NCBI GenBank assembly: GCA_022640795.1 | Contig: JALCCK010000010.1 | Span: forward strand, 1 to 54,508 | From: Treponema sp. | Lineage (GTDB): Bacteria; Spirochaetota; Spirochaetia; Treponematales; Treponemataceae | DNA: 54,508 nt | Direction of reading: 5' to 3' | In this document: one piece after another, positions 1 through 9,700 of the stretch | Layout: the number at the start of each line of letters is the position of its first letter | How positions within the stretch are numbered: position 1 is the stretch's first letter | The notes under the pieces: model-generated | Databases searched by the model: none | The model's input: only the letters and a program-made list of their open reading frames with translations | What the model was told of the DNA's origin: nothing | Translations under genes and position numbers: made by a program

Positions 1-1725
1 AGCTGTGTTGACAGTATGTCTTCAGGGGATTTCTACAGTAGTGAAAAAACCATTGAGATTTTGCAACCGGATACGGCCAGTATCGTTTTTACTGCTGAGG
101 ACGGAAAAACGTCGGTACTCAAAGAAGATCTGTCTCTTGAAAAAGATGAAATTATTGATGCGGCTGTGATGAATTGCAAAGCGCTTCGTACGTATTACAA
201 AAAAGAAATGGAGAAGGCGCAACAGCAGCAGCTGTTGCTGTCGCTGCATCTGAAAGCCACGATGATGAAGGTTTCCGACCCTGTTATTTTTGGTAATGCA
301 CTTTCCGTTTATTTTGCATCATTATTCGAAAAATACAGCCGTGATTTGACAACGGCCGGAGTAAATCCTGATAACGGACTGGGAGATTTATATAAAAAAA
401 TTTCAGTTCTGCCGGCTGCAACACAGGATGCTATAAAGAACGAAATAACGGCTTGTTTTAAACGGGGTCCTGCAGTTGCAATGGTTGATTCCGAAAAAGG
501 TATTAGTAATTTTCATGTTCCGAGCGATATTATCATCGATGCTTCAATGCCGGCTGCAATCCGTAATTCAGGTAAAATGTGGAATGCAGAAGGAACATTG
601 CAGGATACGATTTTTATGATTCCCGACCGTTCTTATGCAGGAATTTACCGTGCCGTCGTGGAATATTGTAAAAAACACGGAGCCTTTAATCCTGCTGTTA
701 TGGGAACTGTCTCAAATGTCGGACTTATGGCACGAAAAGCAGAAGAATACGGTTCCCACGATACGACGTTTAAAGCCATCGGGACCGGACGCATTGCGCT
801 GCTTGGCTCCGATGGTACCGTACTTCTTGAACAACCGGTAGAAAACGGTGATATATTCAGAATATGCCGGACAAAAGACGATGCTGTTTCCGACTGGATA
901 CGACTTGCGGTAAAACGGGGACGTACTACGGGGCAGCAAATTGTATTCTGGCTGGATGAAAATCGTTCTCACGACCGTGCTGTTCTGAATCGTGTTAAAA
1001 CCGGTCTTTCTGCAGTAAAAACAGAAGATCTTTCCATCCGTATTCTGAGTCCTGATAAAGCCTGTGAATTTACCATGGAACAGATTTCGGCCGGGCACGA
1101 TGTTATTTCTGCCAGCGGTAATATTATCAGGGATTATCTGACCGATTTATTTCCCATCCTTGAAGTGGGAACGAGCGCAAAGATGCTGTCAATTGTCCCT
1201 CTTATGGCAGGTGGCGGACTTTATGAAACCGGAGCCGGCGGTTCGGCACCGAAGCATGTTCAGCAGTTTATTGCTGAAAATCATCTGCGGTGGGATTCTC
1301 TGGGAGAATTTCTGGCCCTTGCCGAATCATTCAGCCAGACGGCTGAAAAGACAACTGATGAAAAAATACGCCGTCACGCACTGACGCTATCCGATTCACT
1401 CAATACTGCTGCTTCAGAATATCTTGAGAACAGAAAGGGCCCTTCCCGGAAGTGCGGGGAACAGGATAATCGTACCGGACAGTTTTACCTCACCGTATAC
1501 TGGGCGCGGGCACTAGCACAGCAGACAACGGATGAAGAATTAAGAAATGTTTTTATGCCGCTGGCTCAACAGCTGGAGGCGCATGAAAAAGAAATCTGCA
1601 GTACATTTATTGCTGTGCAGGGGAAACCTGTCGATATCGGCGGTTATTATTTGCCTGAAAACAGTCGTGCCGACCGGGCGATGCGGCCCAGCGACGTGTT
1701 CAACAGACTGATAGACGAATTTTAA
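1..1725 (+). CDS. icd: Monomeric NADP-dependent isocitrate dehydrogenase, C-terminal part (5' end outside window)
   Basis: The frame is open from the first base, so this is the last 574 residues of a longer gene; the first ATG at position 16 is internal. Monomeric isocitrate dehydrogenases are about 740 residues, so roughly 165 N-terminal residues are missing. Recognised from family-specific stretches: VSNVGLMARKAEEYGSHD, FWLDENRSHDRAV, and EVGTSAKMLSIVPLMAGGG followed by YETGAGGSAPKHVQQF. Known family role: cytosolic oxidative decarboxylation of isocitrate to 2-oxoglutarate, making NADPH. It is the type unrelated in sequence to the dimeric Icd. The stop at 1723-1725 is followed by a short A-run and then the terminator of the convergent gene. 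No internal damage was seen. Confidence 0.93.
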   Translation, partial: SCVDSMSSGDFYSSEKTIEILQPDTASIVFTAEDGKTSVLKEDLSLEKDEIIDAAVMNCKALRTYYKKEMEKAQQQQLLLSLHLKATMMKVSDPVIFGNALSVYFASLFEKYSRDLTTAGVNPDNGLGDLYKKISVLPAATQDAIKNEITACFKRGPAVAMVDSEKGISNFHVPSDIIIDASMPAAIRNSGKMWNAEGTLQDTIFMIPDRSYAGIYRAVVEYCKKHGAFNPAVMGTVSNVGLMARKAEEYGSHDTTFKAIGTGRIALLGSDGTVLLEQPVENGDIFRICRTKDDAVSDWIRLAVKRGRTTGQQIVFWLDENRSHDRAVLNRVKTGLSAVKTEDLSIRILSPDKACEFTMEQISAGHDVISASGNIIRDYLTDLFPILEVGTSAKMLSIVPLMAGGGLYETGAGGSAPKHVQQFIAENHLRWDSLGEFLALAESFSQTAEKTTDEKIRRHALTLSDSLNTAASEYLENRKGPSRKCGEQDNRTGQFYLTVYWARALAQQTTDEELRNVFMPLAQQLEAHEKEICSTFIAVQGKPVDIGGYYLPENSRADRAMRPSDVFNRLIDEF

Positions 1726-1730
1726 AAAAA

Positions 1731-1755
1731 ATCCGGTACCATACAGGTACCGGAT
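1731..1755 (-). terminator. Rho-independent terminator of the exported Gly/Met-rich protein gene
   Basis: A perfect 10-bp stem (1731-1740 with 1746-1755) encloses a 5-nt loop. On the minus strand it is followed by a run of seven T. It lies just downstream of the minus-strand stop at 1776. On the plus strand no T-run follows the stem, so it is a poor terminator for the dehydrogenase gene. Confidence 0.8.
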
Positions 1756-1775
1756 CGCTGGTAAAAACTGATCAG

Positions 1776-2390
1776 TTATCGGTAAACACGTATCATTCTG
1801 GACTCGACTGTTCTGGTATCGCTGGGATATGCTCTGACCTGAATCCAGTCACCGTTTTTCAAATCGCTGATTTTCATCTGGCGTTTTTCCAGTTCAGCGG
1901 TGAATTTTTCAACAGCTGCTTCCCGTTCTTTCAGGAATTCGTCCCGCTGATCGAGCAGTTGTTTTTGTGTGCCATTAGTAACGGAAGAATTTGCCGGTGT
2001 TGTTCCCAGCCCCATCATTCCGGGGCCTGTTCCTTTCCCGAAAGCTGGTCCCAGCCCCTGTCCCATACCGGCTCCGCAGAAATCATCTGCCGGTGTAAAA
2101 TCGGTGAAATTATAAACTTTTGTCGTCGGATTATAGTGAATCTGTTCTTTATTGCCGTCTGCGTTTTCAATCGTGATGATTCCGGTCTTTGCATCGACGC
2201 CGTCAATCGTTCCCATAATCTCAGGACCGAAGTTTCTTGGGCCGCGGAAACCCTCATCTCTTTCATTGAAATTTCCTCTGTTATAGCCGGTTCCAGCTCC
2301 TCTTGTTATTCCTGCCGCAAAAATCGGTACGGTAGCCATTCCTACTAAAACTGTTACTACAGCTGCCTGTCTGATAAATGTCTTTTTCAT
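1776..2390 (-). CDS. Exported Gly/Met-rich protein of unknown function
   Basis: 204 residues starting MKKTFIRQAAVVTVLVGMAT, a classical signal peptide with probable cleavage after IFA-A, so periplasmic or surface located. The mature part has a small beta-rich segment (about residues 55-95: MGTIDGVDAKTGIITIENAD) resembling DUF5666-type OB-like repeats, a Gly/Met-rich linker (GAGMGQGLGPAFGKGTGPGM, about 105-125), a charged helical segment (about 140-175), and a C-terminal strand with DWIQVRAYPSD. A CAGGAG ribosome site precedes the ATG. It is transcribed away from the exported protein/two-component operon starting at 2553, whose kinase loop also carries paired methionines. A metal-related role is inference only; no catalytic residues are recognised. 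Confidence 0.75.
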   Translation of the reverse strand: MKKTFIRQAAVVTVLVGMATVPIFAAGITRGAGTGYNRGNFNERDEGFRGPRNFGPEIMGTIDGVDAKTGIITIENADGNKEQIHYNPTTKVYNFTDFTPADDFCGAGMGQGLGPAFGKGTGPGMMGLGTTPANSSVTNGTQKQLLDQRDEFLKEREAAVEKFTAELEKRQMKISDLKNGDWIQVRAYPSDTRTVESRMIRVYR

Positions 2391-2539
2391 TGTGTGCTCC
2401 TGCAGGCGGTTTGATTTAGTGCTTCCCGCCTGACAGTTGTAAATATACTCATTTTCAGGGCTCCCTGCATGAGAGAAAGATTTGAAGAAGATTAAAGAAT
2501 TCTAATCGAAAAAGACAATACAAATATTAAAAAATGTTT

Positions 2540-2545
2540 TATACT
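2540..2545 (+). promoter_or_regulatory. -10 box (TATACT) for an apparently leaderless start
   Basis: TATACT lies 7 nt before the ATG at 2553, so the expected transcription start falls on or next to the start codon. No ribosome binding site precedes that ATG. No convincing -35 box was found at the usual spacing (AAGACA at 2512-2517 is too far upstream). Confidence 0.45.
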
Positions 2546-2552
2546 TTTTTAT

Positions 2553-3083
2553 ATGAAAGGAAGGATTAGGCGGATTATTGGATTTTTACTGTTTATTTTC
2601 TCCGTCGGCGTGTATTATAGTTTCGCTGAAAATACTACCGGCTGGAAACCACAGCCGCCGGTTCCGTTCGATGGTATGGAAATGTCTTTTCACGGGCGCA
2701 GAATGTTCTGGAATTCAGATGATTTCTATGTCCGGCGTATTTTAATTACGGAAAAAGATAACGGAATGATGGAGCTGCAGGTATCATTCAATGTTCCGCT
2801 GGATCCTGATAGTTTTGCTTATGAGCAGATGCAGATAAATAATGATGAACTGGATAAGACGGCAACAATAAAGTTCAGCCGTGCAGGGAACACCTTTCTC
2901 ATCAGATTTCCGGTAAAAGATAAAAAGAAGATTATTTATTCTATAGATTTTCCGGAAATGAAATCATTTGATAAACAGCCTCTGAAACAACGACATTTTG
3001 GCGACATTATGGTCGGCGTCGAATTTGTCTACGAAAACAGAACTGACATGGAGGATACGGATGCAGAAAGTTCTTGTCGTTGA
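2553..3083 (+). CDS. Small exported protein, first gene of the two-component operon
   Basis: 176 residues with a signal peptide (KGRIRR followed by a hydrophobic core ending near YYSFA-E). The mature part is beta-rich with scattered methionines (FDGMEMSFHGRRMFW, NGMMELQV) and matches no family I recognise. The ATG at 2553 is the only start that keeps the signal peptide, but it lacks a ribosome site and sits 7 nt after a -10 box, suggesting a leaderless mRNA. The 3' end overlaps the response regulator by 23 nt, so translation of the two is probably coupled. By context it is likely a periplasmic accessory of the sensor kinase or a product of the same stress response; this is inference. Confidence 0.72.
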   Translation: MKGRIRRIIGFLLFIFSVGVYYSFAENTTGWKPQPPVPFDGMEMSFHGRRMFWNSDDFYVRRILITEKDNGMMELQVSFNVPLDPDSFAYEQMQINNDELDKTATIKFSRAGNTFLIRFPVKDKKKIIYSIDFPEMKSFDKQPLKQRHFGDIMVGVEFVYENRTDMEDTDAESSCR

Positions 3084-3741
3084 AGACGATCGCGGCATTG
3101 CTGACTTTGTCAGGCTGGAACTGGAACATGAAGGATTTTCCGTCGTTTCTGCGGAAAGTGGCAGAACTGCACTTTCTGTATATGAAAAAGAAGATCCTGA
3201 TATTATTCTGCTCGATATAATGCTTCCTGAATTGAGCGGACTTGAGGTATTACGGCGTATCAGAAAGATTTCACACGTTCCGGTGATTCTCGTTACGGCA
3301 CGGGATGAAACCTATGACAAAGTAAACGGACTGGATGCCGGAGCTGACGACTATATAGCGAAACCCTTTGAGATTGAAGAACTGCTTGCCAGAATGCGGG
3401 CCGTAATGCGGAGGGCAGCGGACGCTCAGGGAATACCGTCCGAACTGCGGGTAAAAAATCTGGAAATTAATCTGGGCAAAATGGAAGTGTTGCTGGAAGG
3501 GCAGCCGGTCGATTTATCACGAACGGAATTCCTTCTGCTAAAAACACTGGTCGGGCACAAGAATACCGTTCTTTCCCGCGATACGATTATTTCGGAGGTA
3601 TGGGGAAGCAATCACTATATTGAAGAGAATTCCGTCGATGTCTATGTACGATACCTGCGTTCCAAAATTGATGAAAAGTCGAACGAAGAATATATTTCGA
3701 CGGTTAGAGGTTCCGGATATATAGTAAAAGATACAGACTGA
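3061..3741 (+). CDS. OmpR/PhoB-family response regulator
   Basis: 226 residues. The start is set at 3061 (MQKVLVVEDD) because a GGAGG site lies 7 nt upstream; the 21 residues in frame before it are not receiver-like. Receiver domain about 1-115: acidic pair D9/D10, phospho-acceptor D52 in LLDIMLPELSG, T79 and K101 (YIAKPF). A C-terminal winged helix (about 130-226) contains the typical LSRTEFLLLKTL and SVDVYVRYLRSKID stretches. Known role: a cytosolic DNA-binding regulator phosphorylated by its partner kinase, here the next gene, 13 nt downstream. Targets are unknown; the divergent exported protein at 1776-2390 and its own operon are natural candidates. Confidence 0.95.
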   Translation: MQKVLVVEDDRGIADFVRLELEHEGFSVVSAESGRTALSVYEKEDPDIILLDIMLPELSGLEVLRRIRKISHVPVILVTARDETYDKVNGLDAGADDYIAKPFEIEELLARMRAVMRRAADAQGIPSELRVKNLEINLGKMEVLLEGQPVDLSRTEFLLLKTLVGHKNTVLSRDTIISEVWGSNHYIEENSVDVYVRYLRSKIDEKSNEEYISTVRGSGYIVKDTD

Positions 3742-3754
3742 CGGATTTTATGCT

Positions 3755-5182
3755 ATGAAAAAAAAACCTGTTTCAACTGCAAATCGTCTTGCCATTCAGT
3801 TTTCTCTGCTTATCACTACCATAATAATTTTGCTTTCAATTATATTTGTTCTTATGCTGCGGATGAGAATTCGTACCGGACAGAAACATGTTCTGGAGAC
3901 TGCGGTAAGCCGGTTATCTGACGGTCTTTTTATGGCTACCATGCATAGAGGCCAGAACGGACAAACCATGATGCCTGGAGGCGGTATGATGCGGTTTTCC
4001 GGTCCGCAGGGAATGATGCCGGCAAATGATCTGCCGTATTATATTTCATTTACCGTGTATGAGTCGGAGACAAAGAAAGTTTTTCAATCTAATGATCCTT
4101 TTTTGCCACTGCTGCCTTTAACCCGTGGAAAAAGTCTGCGGTACCGGCAGAAAGATTACTACATAGACGGTGATCTGGATATTCTGTATGACGCTGAAGA
4201 GGTTTCTGCCGGATTAACCACCTATATAATTCAGGCTGCCATAAGCCTTGATCATGATACCGCGCAGAATATTCTGCGCGGGGTGCCGCCGGTTCTGCTT
4301 ATTCTGATAGTTCCGTTACTTATTATTTCTTATTTTGCGGCGCTGCTTATAACCCGGAGTACTATGAATCCCGTAAAACAAATGACAAAAGCAGCAGCCC
4401 GTATCGGTAGCGAAAATCTTGACAAACGGCTGCCGCTTTCCGGCAGAGGCGATGAACTTGATACACTTGCCGTTACATTCAATGATCTTTTTTCCCGGCT
4501 TAAATCTGATTTTGACCGGGAACGTCGTTTTACTTCTGATGTGTCACATGAATTGAAGACGCCGCTCGCAGTGGTTCTCGGCCATGCGAATCTTATACGA
4601 CGCTGGGGAAAGGATGATCCTGTTCAATTCGAAAAATCTCTGGCACTGCTGATTAGTGAAGTTCATTCGATGGAAACTATTATTTCCAATCTGTTGCAGA
4701 TTTCACGGCTGGAAAACGGAAAATCTGCCGCCTCTGCAGGACGTGCTGAACTTTATCCGCTTTTCTCCCGCCTTGAACAGGATACAAAAGCATGGAGAAA
4801 GGACTGCGAATTTGAACTCGTTTGTCCGCGTGGCCAGACGGCGGTATTTGACGACGAACTTTTATACCAGGCCCTGACGATTGTCGTTTCAAACAGTATA
4901 AAATTTGCCGGGAAGCCGCCGGTCATTACCATAAAAGTAATCCCGGTACAGAATGAAGTTTCCATAGTGCTGAGCGACAATGGACCCGGAATAGAACCTG
5001 AGGCACTGCCGCATATATTCGAACGGTTTTACCGCGGTGATCCGTCGCATAACCGGAGCAAAGGCGGTTCGGGCTTAGGACTCTCAATCGTGAAAGTCAT
5101 TATGAATGTTATGGGCGGGTCTGTCGCAGCAGAAAGTACGTTCGGTAACGGAACCAGCATTATTTTCAGGATTCCTGCGTGA
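3755..5182 (+). CDS. Membrane sensor histidine kinase with a Met-rich periplasmic loop
   Basis: 475 residues. The first membrane helix is at about 12-33 and the second at about 174-198. Between them is a periplasmic sensor region containing a Met-rich stretch (about residues 59-89; TMMPGGGMMRF and GPQGMMPAND). Then come HAMP (about 198-250), HisKA with H265 in SDVSHELKTPLAV, and an HATPase domain (SNSIKFAG, DNGPGIEPEALPHIF, GGSGLGLSIV). Known role: autophosphorylation and transfer to the adjacent response regulator. Paired methionines are common copper(I)/silver(I) ligands in periplasmic proteins, so a soft-metal or redox signal is a reasonable guess but unproven. Nine A residues follow the ATG, in frame here. 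Confidence 0.93.
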   Translation: MKKKPVSTANRLAIQFSLLITTIIILLSIIFVLMLRMRIRTGQKHVLETAVSRLSDGLFMATMHRGQNGQTMMPGGGMMRFSGPQGMMPANDLPYYISFTVYESETKKVFQSNDPFLPLLPLTRGKSLRYRQKDYYIDGDLDILYDAEEVSAGLTTYIIQAAISLDHDTAQNILRGVPPVLLILIVPLLIISYFAALLITRSTMNPVKQMTKAAARIGSENLDKRLPLSGRGDELDTLAVTFNDLFSRLKSDFDRERRFTSDVSHELKTPLAVVLGHANLIRRWGKDDPVQFEKSLALLISEVHSMETIISNLLQISRLENGKSAASAGRAELYPLFSRLEQDTKAWRKDCEFELVCPRGQTAVFDDELLYQALTIVVSNSIKFAGKPPVITIKVIPVQNEVSIVLSDNGPGIEPEALPHIFERFYRGDPSHNRSKGGSGLGLSIVKVIMNVMGGSVAAESTFGNGTSIIFRIPA

Positions 5183-5283
5183 CCGGTTTCGGTAAAAGAA
5201 TAACCTTTCTTTGTACTATACTTTTTAGTTCCATTAAAATATAATCTATAGCACATGAATCAATTGCAAGAAGCTGTTGACTT

Positions 5284-5312
5284 TTGCAATTGGCTTTACA
5301 GAAATTTATAGA
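5284..5312 (+). promoter_or_regulatory. Candidate promoter of the O-acetylhomoserine sulfhydrylase gene
   Basis: TTGCAA (5284-5289), 17-nt spacer, TATAGA (5307-5312). The -10 region lies in the first of two near-identical 15-mers, ATTTATAGATCTTTG, with ATTTATAAATCTTTG repeated about 30 nt downstream. A leader of roughly 105 nt follows, containing an imperfect hairpin at 5360-5391. Confidence 0.4.
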
Positions 5313-5425
5313 TCTTTGCTTTAAAAATATTTATAAATCTTTGTACTACAGGAAGGTTTCACTTTCAAAACTCGTCTGACGTTTGGAAGTGTCCCCATAT
5401 ATGTAAAATTTCAGGAAGGCTTACT

Positions 5426-6706
5426 ATGAGAATTGAATCAAAATGTCTGCACTCTGGCTATACGCCTCAAAATGGCGATCCCTGTGTTATGCCGATCGTA
5501 ATGAGTACGACATACCGATATGACTCCTGTGAACAGGTTGCGTCTATTTTTGATGATCCGACAAAAGGGTATATTTATTCGCGGTTTGCCAATCCCACCT
5601 GCGATGCCGTTGAGAAAAAAATAGCGGATCTTGAAGGTGGTGTCGGGGCCATGCTGACGACGAGCGGACAGGCAGCCTCGCTTCTTTCCATATTAAACCT
5701 TTGTTCGGCAGGGGACAGTTTTATTGCAAGTTCCGCAATCTACGGTGGAACAACGAACCTTTTCGGATTTACCTTAAAAAAACTTGGTATTGAATGTATC
5801 TGGGTTCCCGTTGACGCGTCATATAATGAGCTGCTGGGGGCCTTTAAATCAAATACAAAAGCTGTGTTCGGCGAGACGATAGCGAATCCTGCTTTGACGG
5901 TATTCGATATCGAGACGTGGGCAAAGGCGGCACATGAATATAACGTTCCGCTCATTGTTGACAATACGTTTGCAACTCCGGTTCTGTGCCGTCCGTTTGA
6001 GTGGGGAGCAGATATTGTTGTTCATTCGACAACGAAATATATGGATGGTCATGCAATCCAGGGCGGCGGGGTCATTGTTGATTCAGGCAACTTTGACTGG
6101 ATGAAAGCATATAAAGAGAGCGGTAAATTTTCCGATTTTGTTGAACCGGACGAAAGCTATCACGGACTTGTTTATACAAAAACGTACGGACGGGCGGCTT
6201 ATATTATAAAAGCACGTACCCAGCTCATGCGCGACTTCGGGTGCTTCCCTTCTGCCCATTCGGCGTTTCTGCTGAACCTTGGACTGGAGACACTTGCGGT
6301 GAGGATGAAGCAGTATTGCAAGAATGCGCTTGCCGTAGCCGGTTATTTCAGTACCTGTAAGAAAGTTGTATCCGTATCGTATCCGGGTCTGAAGGGAGAC
6401 AAATATTATGAACTGGCCCAAAAATATCTTCCCGACGGAGCCTGCGGTGTTATAACTATCAGCATAAAAGGCGGCCGTGATGCAGCAGAGCGTTTTATGG
6501 ATGCATTACAGCTTGCAACTGATGAGGTGCACGTCGCAGATATACGCACCTGCGTACTGCATCCGGCCTCTGCTACGCACCGGCAGCTTACCGACGAACA
6601 GCTTGTTGCAGCCGGAATTGACGGCGGAATGGTACGATTCAGTTGCGGACTTGAAAATATCGACGATATTATCGCCGACATAGATCAGGCTATGGAAAAG
6701 GTATAA
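5426..6706 (+). CDS. metY: O-acetylhomoserine aminocarboxypropyltransferase (sulfhydrylase), PLP-dependent
   Basis: 426 residues, the length of the O-acetylhomoserine sulfhydrylase branch of the Cys/Met-metabolism PLP family; cystathionine synthases and lyases are nearer 380-400. Seen: YSRFANPTCDAVEKKIADLE, the PLP-stacking region TSGQAASLL, the SxxxxGGT loop, VDNTFATPV, PLP lysine K204 in VHSTTKYMDGHAIQ, and a C-terminal HPASATHRQLTDEQL. Known reaction: O-acetylhomoserine plus sulfide gives homocysteine and acetate, for methionine synthesis or sulfide assimilation. Some relatives act as methionine gamma-lyases, so the exact substrate is not certain. A strong AGGAAGG site precedes the ATG. 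It stands alone, behind a 243-nt upstream region with a leader hairpin. Confidence 0.92.
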   Translation: MRIESKCLHSGYTPQNGDPCVMPIVMSTTYRYDSCEQVASIFDDPTKGYIYSRFANPTCDAVEKKIADLEGGVGAMLTTSGQAASLLSILNLCSAGDSFIASSAIYGGTTNLFGFTLKKLGIECIWVPVDASYNELLGAFKSNTKAVFGETIANPALTVFDIETWAKAAHEYNVPLIVDNTFATPVLCRPFEWGADIVVHSTTKYMDGHAIQGGGVIVDSGNFDWMKAYKESGKFSDFVEPDESYHGLVYTKTYGRAAYIIKARTQLMRDFGCFPSAHSAFLLNLGLETLAVRMKQYCKNALAVAGYFSTCKKVVSVSYPGLKGDKYYELAQKYLPDGACGVITISIKGGRDAAERFMDALQLATDEVHVADIRTCVLHPASATHRQLTDEQLVAAGIDGGMVRFSCGLENIDDIIADIDQAMEKV

Positions 6707-6723
6707 TCCGTTCTATTCCGGTT

Positions 6724-9700
6724 TTACGCGAGAACTGCCGACGCCGGAATGCTGACCGTTACTTTTTTGATGGTACCGGTTCTGCAGAAGAGTTCCCTTG
6801 AATCCTGTTGTGTAAGCGCTTCTGCTGTTTCCGGTCTGCCATCGTTGATCTGTATTTTCATCGTTTCACTCCTGCCGAGCAGATAGACGAACTTTGTACC
6901 GAATCTGGTAAACTCCAGCTGTCCTCCGGCATCAAACTCTTTTCGCCGCAGCAGAGAAGGTCTTATTCTCAGTATTCCATTCTGTATAATGGTACCAAGT
7001 TCTCCCCATCGTGTAATGATTTCTTCTTTTACCTGTCCGGTCATGCCCGGCTGTTTTGCACCCTGACCCGACGGAGTATGAGAATAGGGATCGGTCGGAA
7101 CGGCTCCGTAAAGTTCCGGATTTTTATTAAAACCGATTCCCGAGCGGATGTCATAATATGCCATGGCGAGCTCGTGCTGTACCTCTTTATCTGCCGTCGT
7201 ATCAGGGGTACTCATATAGGCCTCCTGTATTGCGAGCAGCAGTTTTGCTACCATGTGCCAGTATATTGAACCGAGCCCTTCATATGCATAAAAAGTTCCT
7301 GACCGTCCCGTGAAATTCTTATGGTTAAACGTCTTTTCGTATAATGCAAGAATTCGTTGGTTTTCATTTCTGCTGCAGTTTTCATATTTTCTTTTGAGTG
7401 CAGCAGAAAGTACTGCAGAATTTCTGAAAGCCGGATTAAAATGACAGATTGCTGCATCTTCAGAATCCGTATATATGATTGTCTGTTCTGCAGGCAGCGT
7501 TCTGTTTTCTGAAAGTTCACCGGCAAGAATGGGGATTTTTACTGCATCTTCTCTGTCGACATTATTTTTACTGGTAAAAAAAGGTAATTCCTTATCGGGA
7601 TAGAGCATATAACTGTGGTTCCTTTCTTCATGTAATCTGCTGTTTTTTATGACGTCGTACAGTTCCGCCGCCTCTTTTGATGAAAGTTTTCCGGATGAAA
7701 GTACGGCTACTTGTCCTTCCAGCATTTCCTGAAGATGGTTTATTTCCATTCCGTTTCCGGTAATCACAAGCGTATTGTAGGAGTGATACAAACCATCTTT
7801 TCTTTTATTCAGATTGAGAGTGTAATCTATATGAATCATAAATGAATCAAGAGCGGAAAGCACGGCTTTTCTGCTGATCGCCGCCGTGGTACTGAGTGCC
7901 TCAGCCGGATCCGCGTAGAGTGCTGTCCGTTCGTTTTCGAAGGCTCTGCCGCACTGTTCTGAAAAAATCATACGGGTCCCGGGATCCTGGAGTACAGCAG
8001 GTTTGTTATGTGTATATAATTCTGCGATGGTTTCGAATAATCCGGCGACGCAGGCTGGTACGGTATAGTCGTTTTTTTTCGTTTCAGTATATAGTTTTTT
8101 CATAAAAACCGTCATCCTGCGCACATAGCACAGTGTTACGATACTCAGTCCCCAGCCGGCAAGTGCATTGTTTGCGTCGTTCCATTCCGGCCGTTGCGTG
8201 TTCATCCATATTCCTCCGCCGCTGACGAAATTTGCAAGTTTGGTAAGAATAAGCTGCAGCAGTTTTGCTGTAAGTGAAACGAGTACGGGAATGTTTTCAG
8301 CAGTACAGACCAGTTTTGCATCGGTTCCGGTTACCGCAATCTGATTTCTGATGCGGCTGTCAAGATCCTTATCAAAAAATATGGTATCACGGGGATTTTC
8401 AAGCAGTGCGTCCCAGCCTTTTATTCTATAGGGAACGTCGGCTGTTGTAAAAAGACTGGTATCCAGCATATCTGAAAGTATCGTTCCATCGAGCCTGTCT
8501 TGAAGTTCCAGCAGCTTGCAAAGATAAATTATCTGATGATCGTTCCAGTACCCTATATTCGACCATGAATTAAAGGGATCGGGAATTTCCCAGTCGATGC
8601 CGCTTTTTGAAATTCGATACGGATTATATCCGTCGGCCGTTACGGCATTCAGGAATAAAGCAATCATGGAGGTTGTATAGACGGGATAACTCATGGCTAA
8701 AGCTTCCCAGTTTTGGAATATATCGCGCCAGTTGCCTTCGTAATTTAAGATATTGTTTTTTTGTGCATCCTTTATCCGGATGGAAAAACGATTCCAGGGA
8801 CGGCTCGGATCGCCGTGTCTGCGTGAAAATGACAGCGGAAGATATTCGAGATACAGACGATACAGGTGAAGATCGTCTGCTTCACGGAAAATCAGCTCCA
8901 GACGGGTATACGTGACCGTCCTGCCTGAAGTTTTTACGGACTGTAAATTTTTTATCTTTTTTGCGAGAAACCTGTTTTTTGTTTCCGTGAAAGTAAGGAA
9001 ATCATCCATGTGAATTGTATTGTTTTCGACAAATGTTCCTCCGCGCATTATATTGAAAAGAACATTTGCCTTATGGTGCATACATATAAGATCATCGGCC
9101 GTATGCTGCAGACCGTCCGCCGCAGCGACATACGATTCCAGAAGTTTACCTCCCTGTACAATGTCACGTTCCAGTTCTGCCGTCAATTTTTCCCGGTCTC
9201 CAAGTTCGTGCTGCAGTCTGCGTACGGCCGAAATTTCAAGCGAGGTATCAAATACCTGATACCATTTTTTCCCCGCTGCATTTGGCTTCACCGTTATATC
9301 CTGTATCGTATAACAGGAGGCGCGTTTCCCTTTCAGTACCGTACCGGTCTGAATCTTTTTATTCTCTGCAAAAAAACTCGGAGTTTCAGGATCAAGATAG
9401 ACAGGCGCATCGCACGAAAACCATGCGGTATTAGCAAAGAGTGCTTCGCTTGGTTCCGCTTTATCGGTAATGACTGATGAAAGCGAAAACATGGTGAGGC
9501 CTGTTTGTACGTCAAGATCGGTTTTTTTATAAGCATCGAGCAGAACACTGTTATTATTCTGAAAGTCACTTGTCGTACATGCCGGCAGTATATTCCTGCT
9601 ACCGTCCAGTATCTGCATCCGGACAGCAGTACTGCCGGTCGTCATAATTCGTGAACAACGGATAAGGCCGTACTTTTCGCTTGAAGTCCATTCAACAGAA

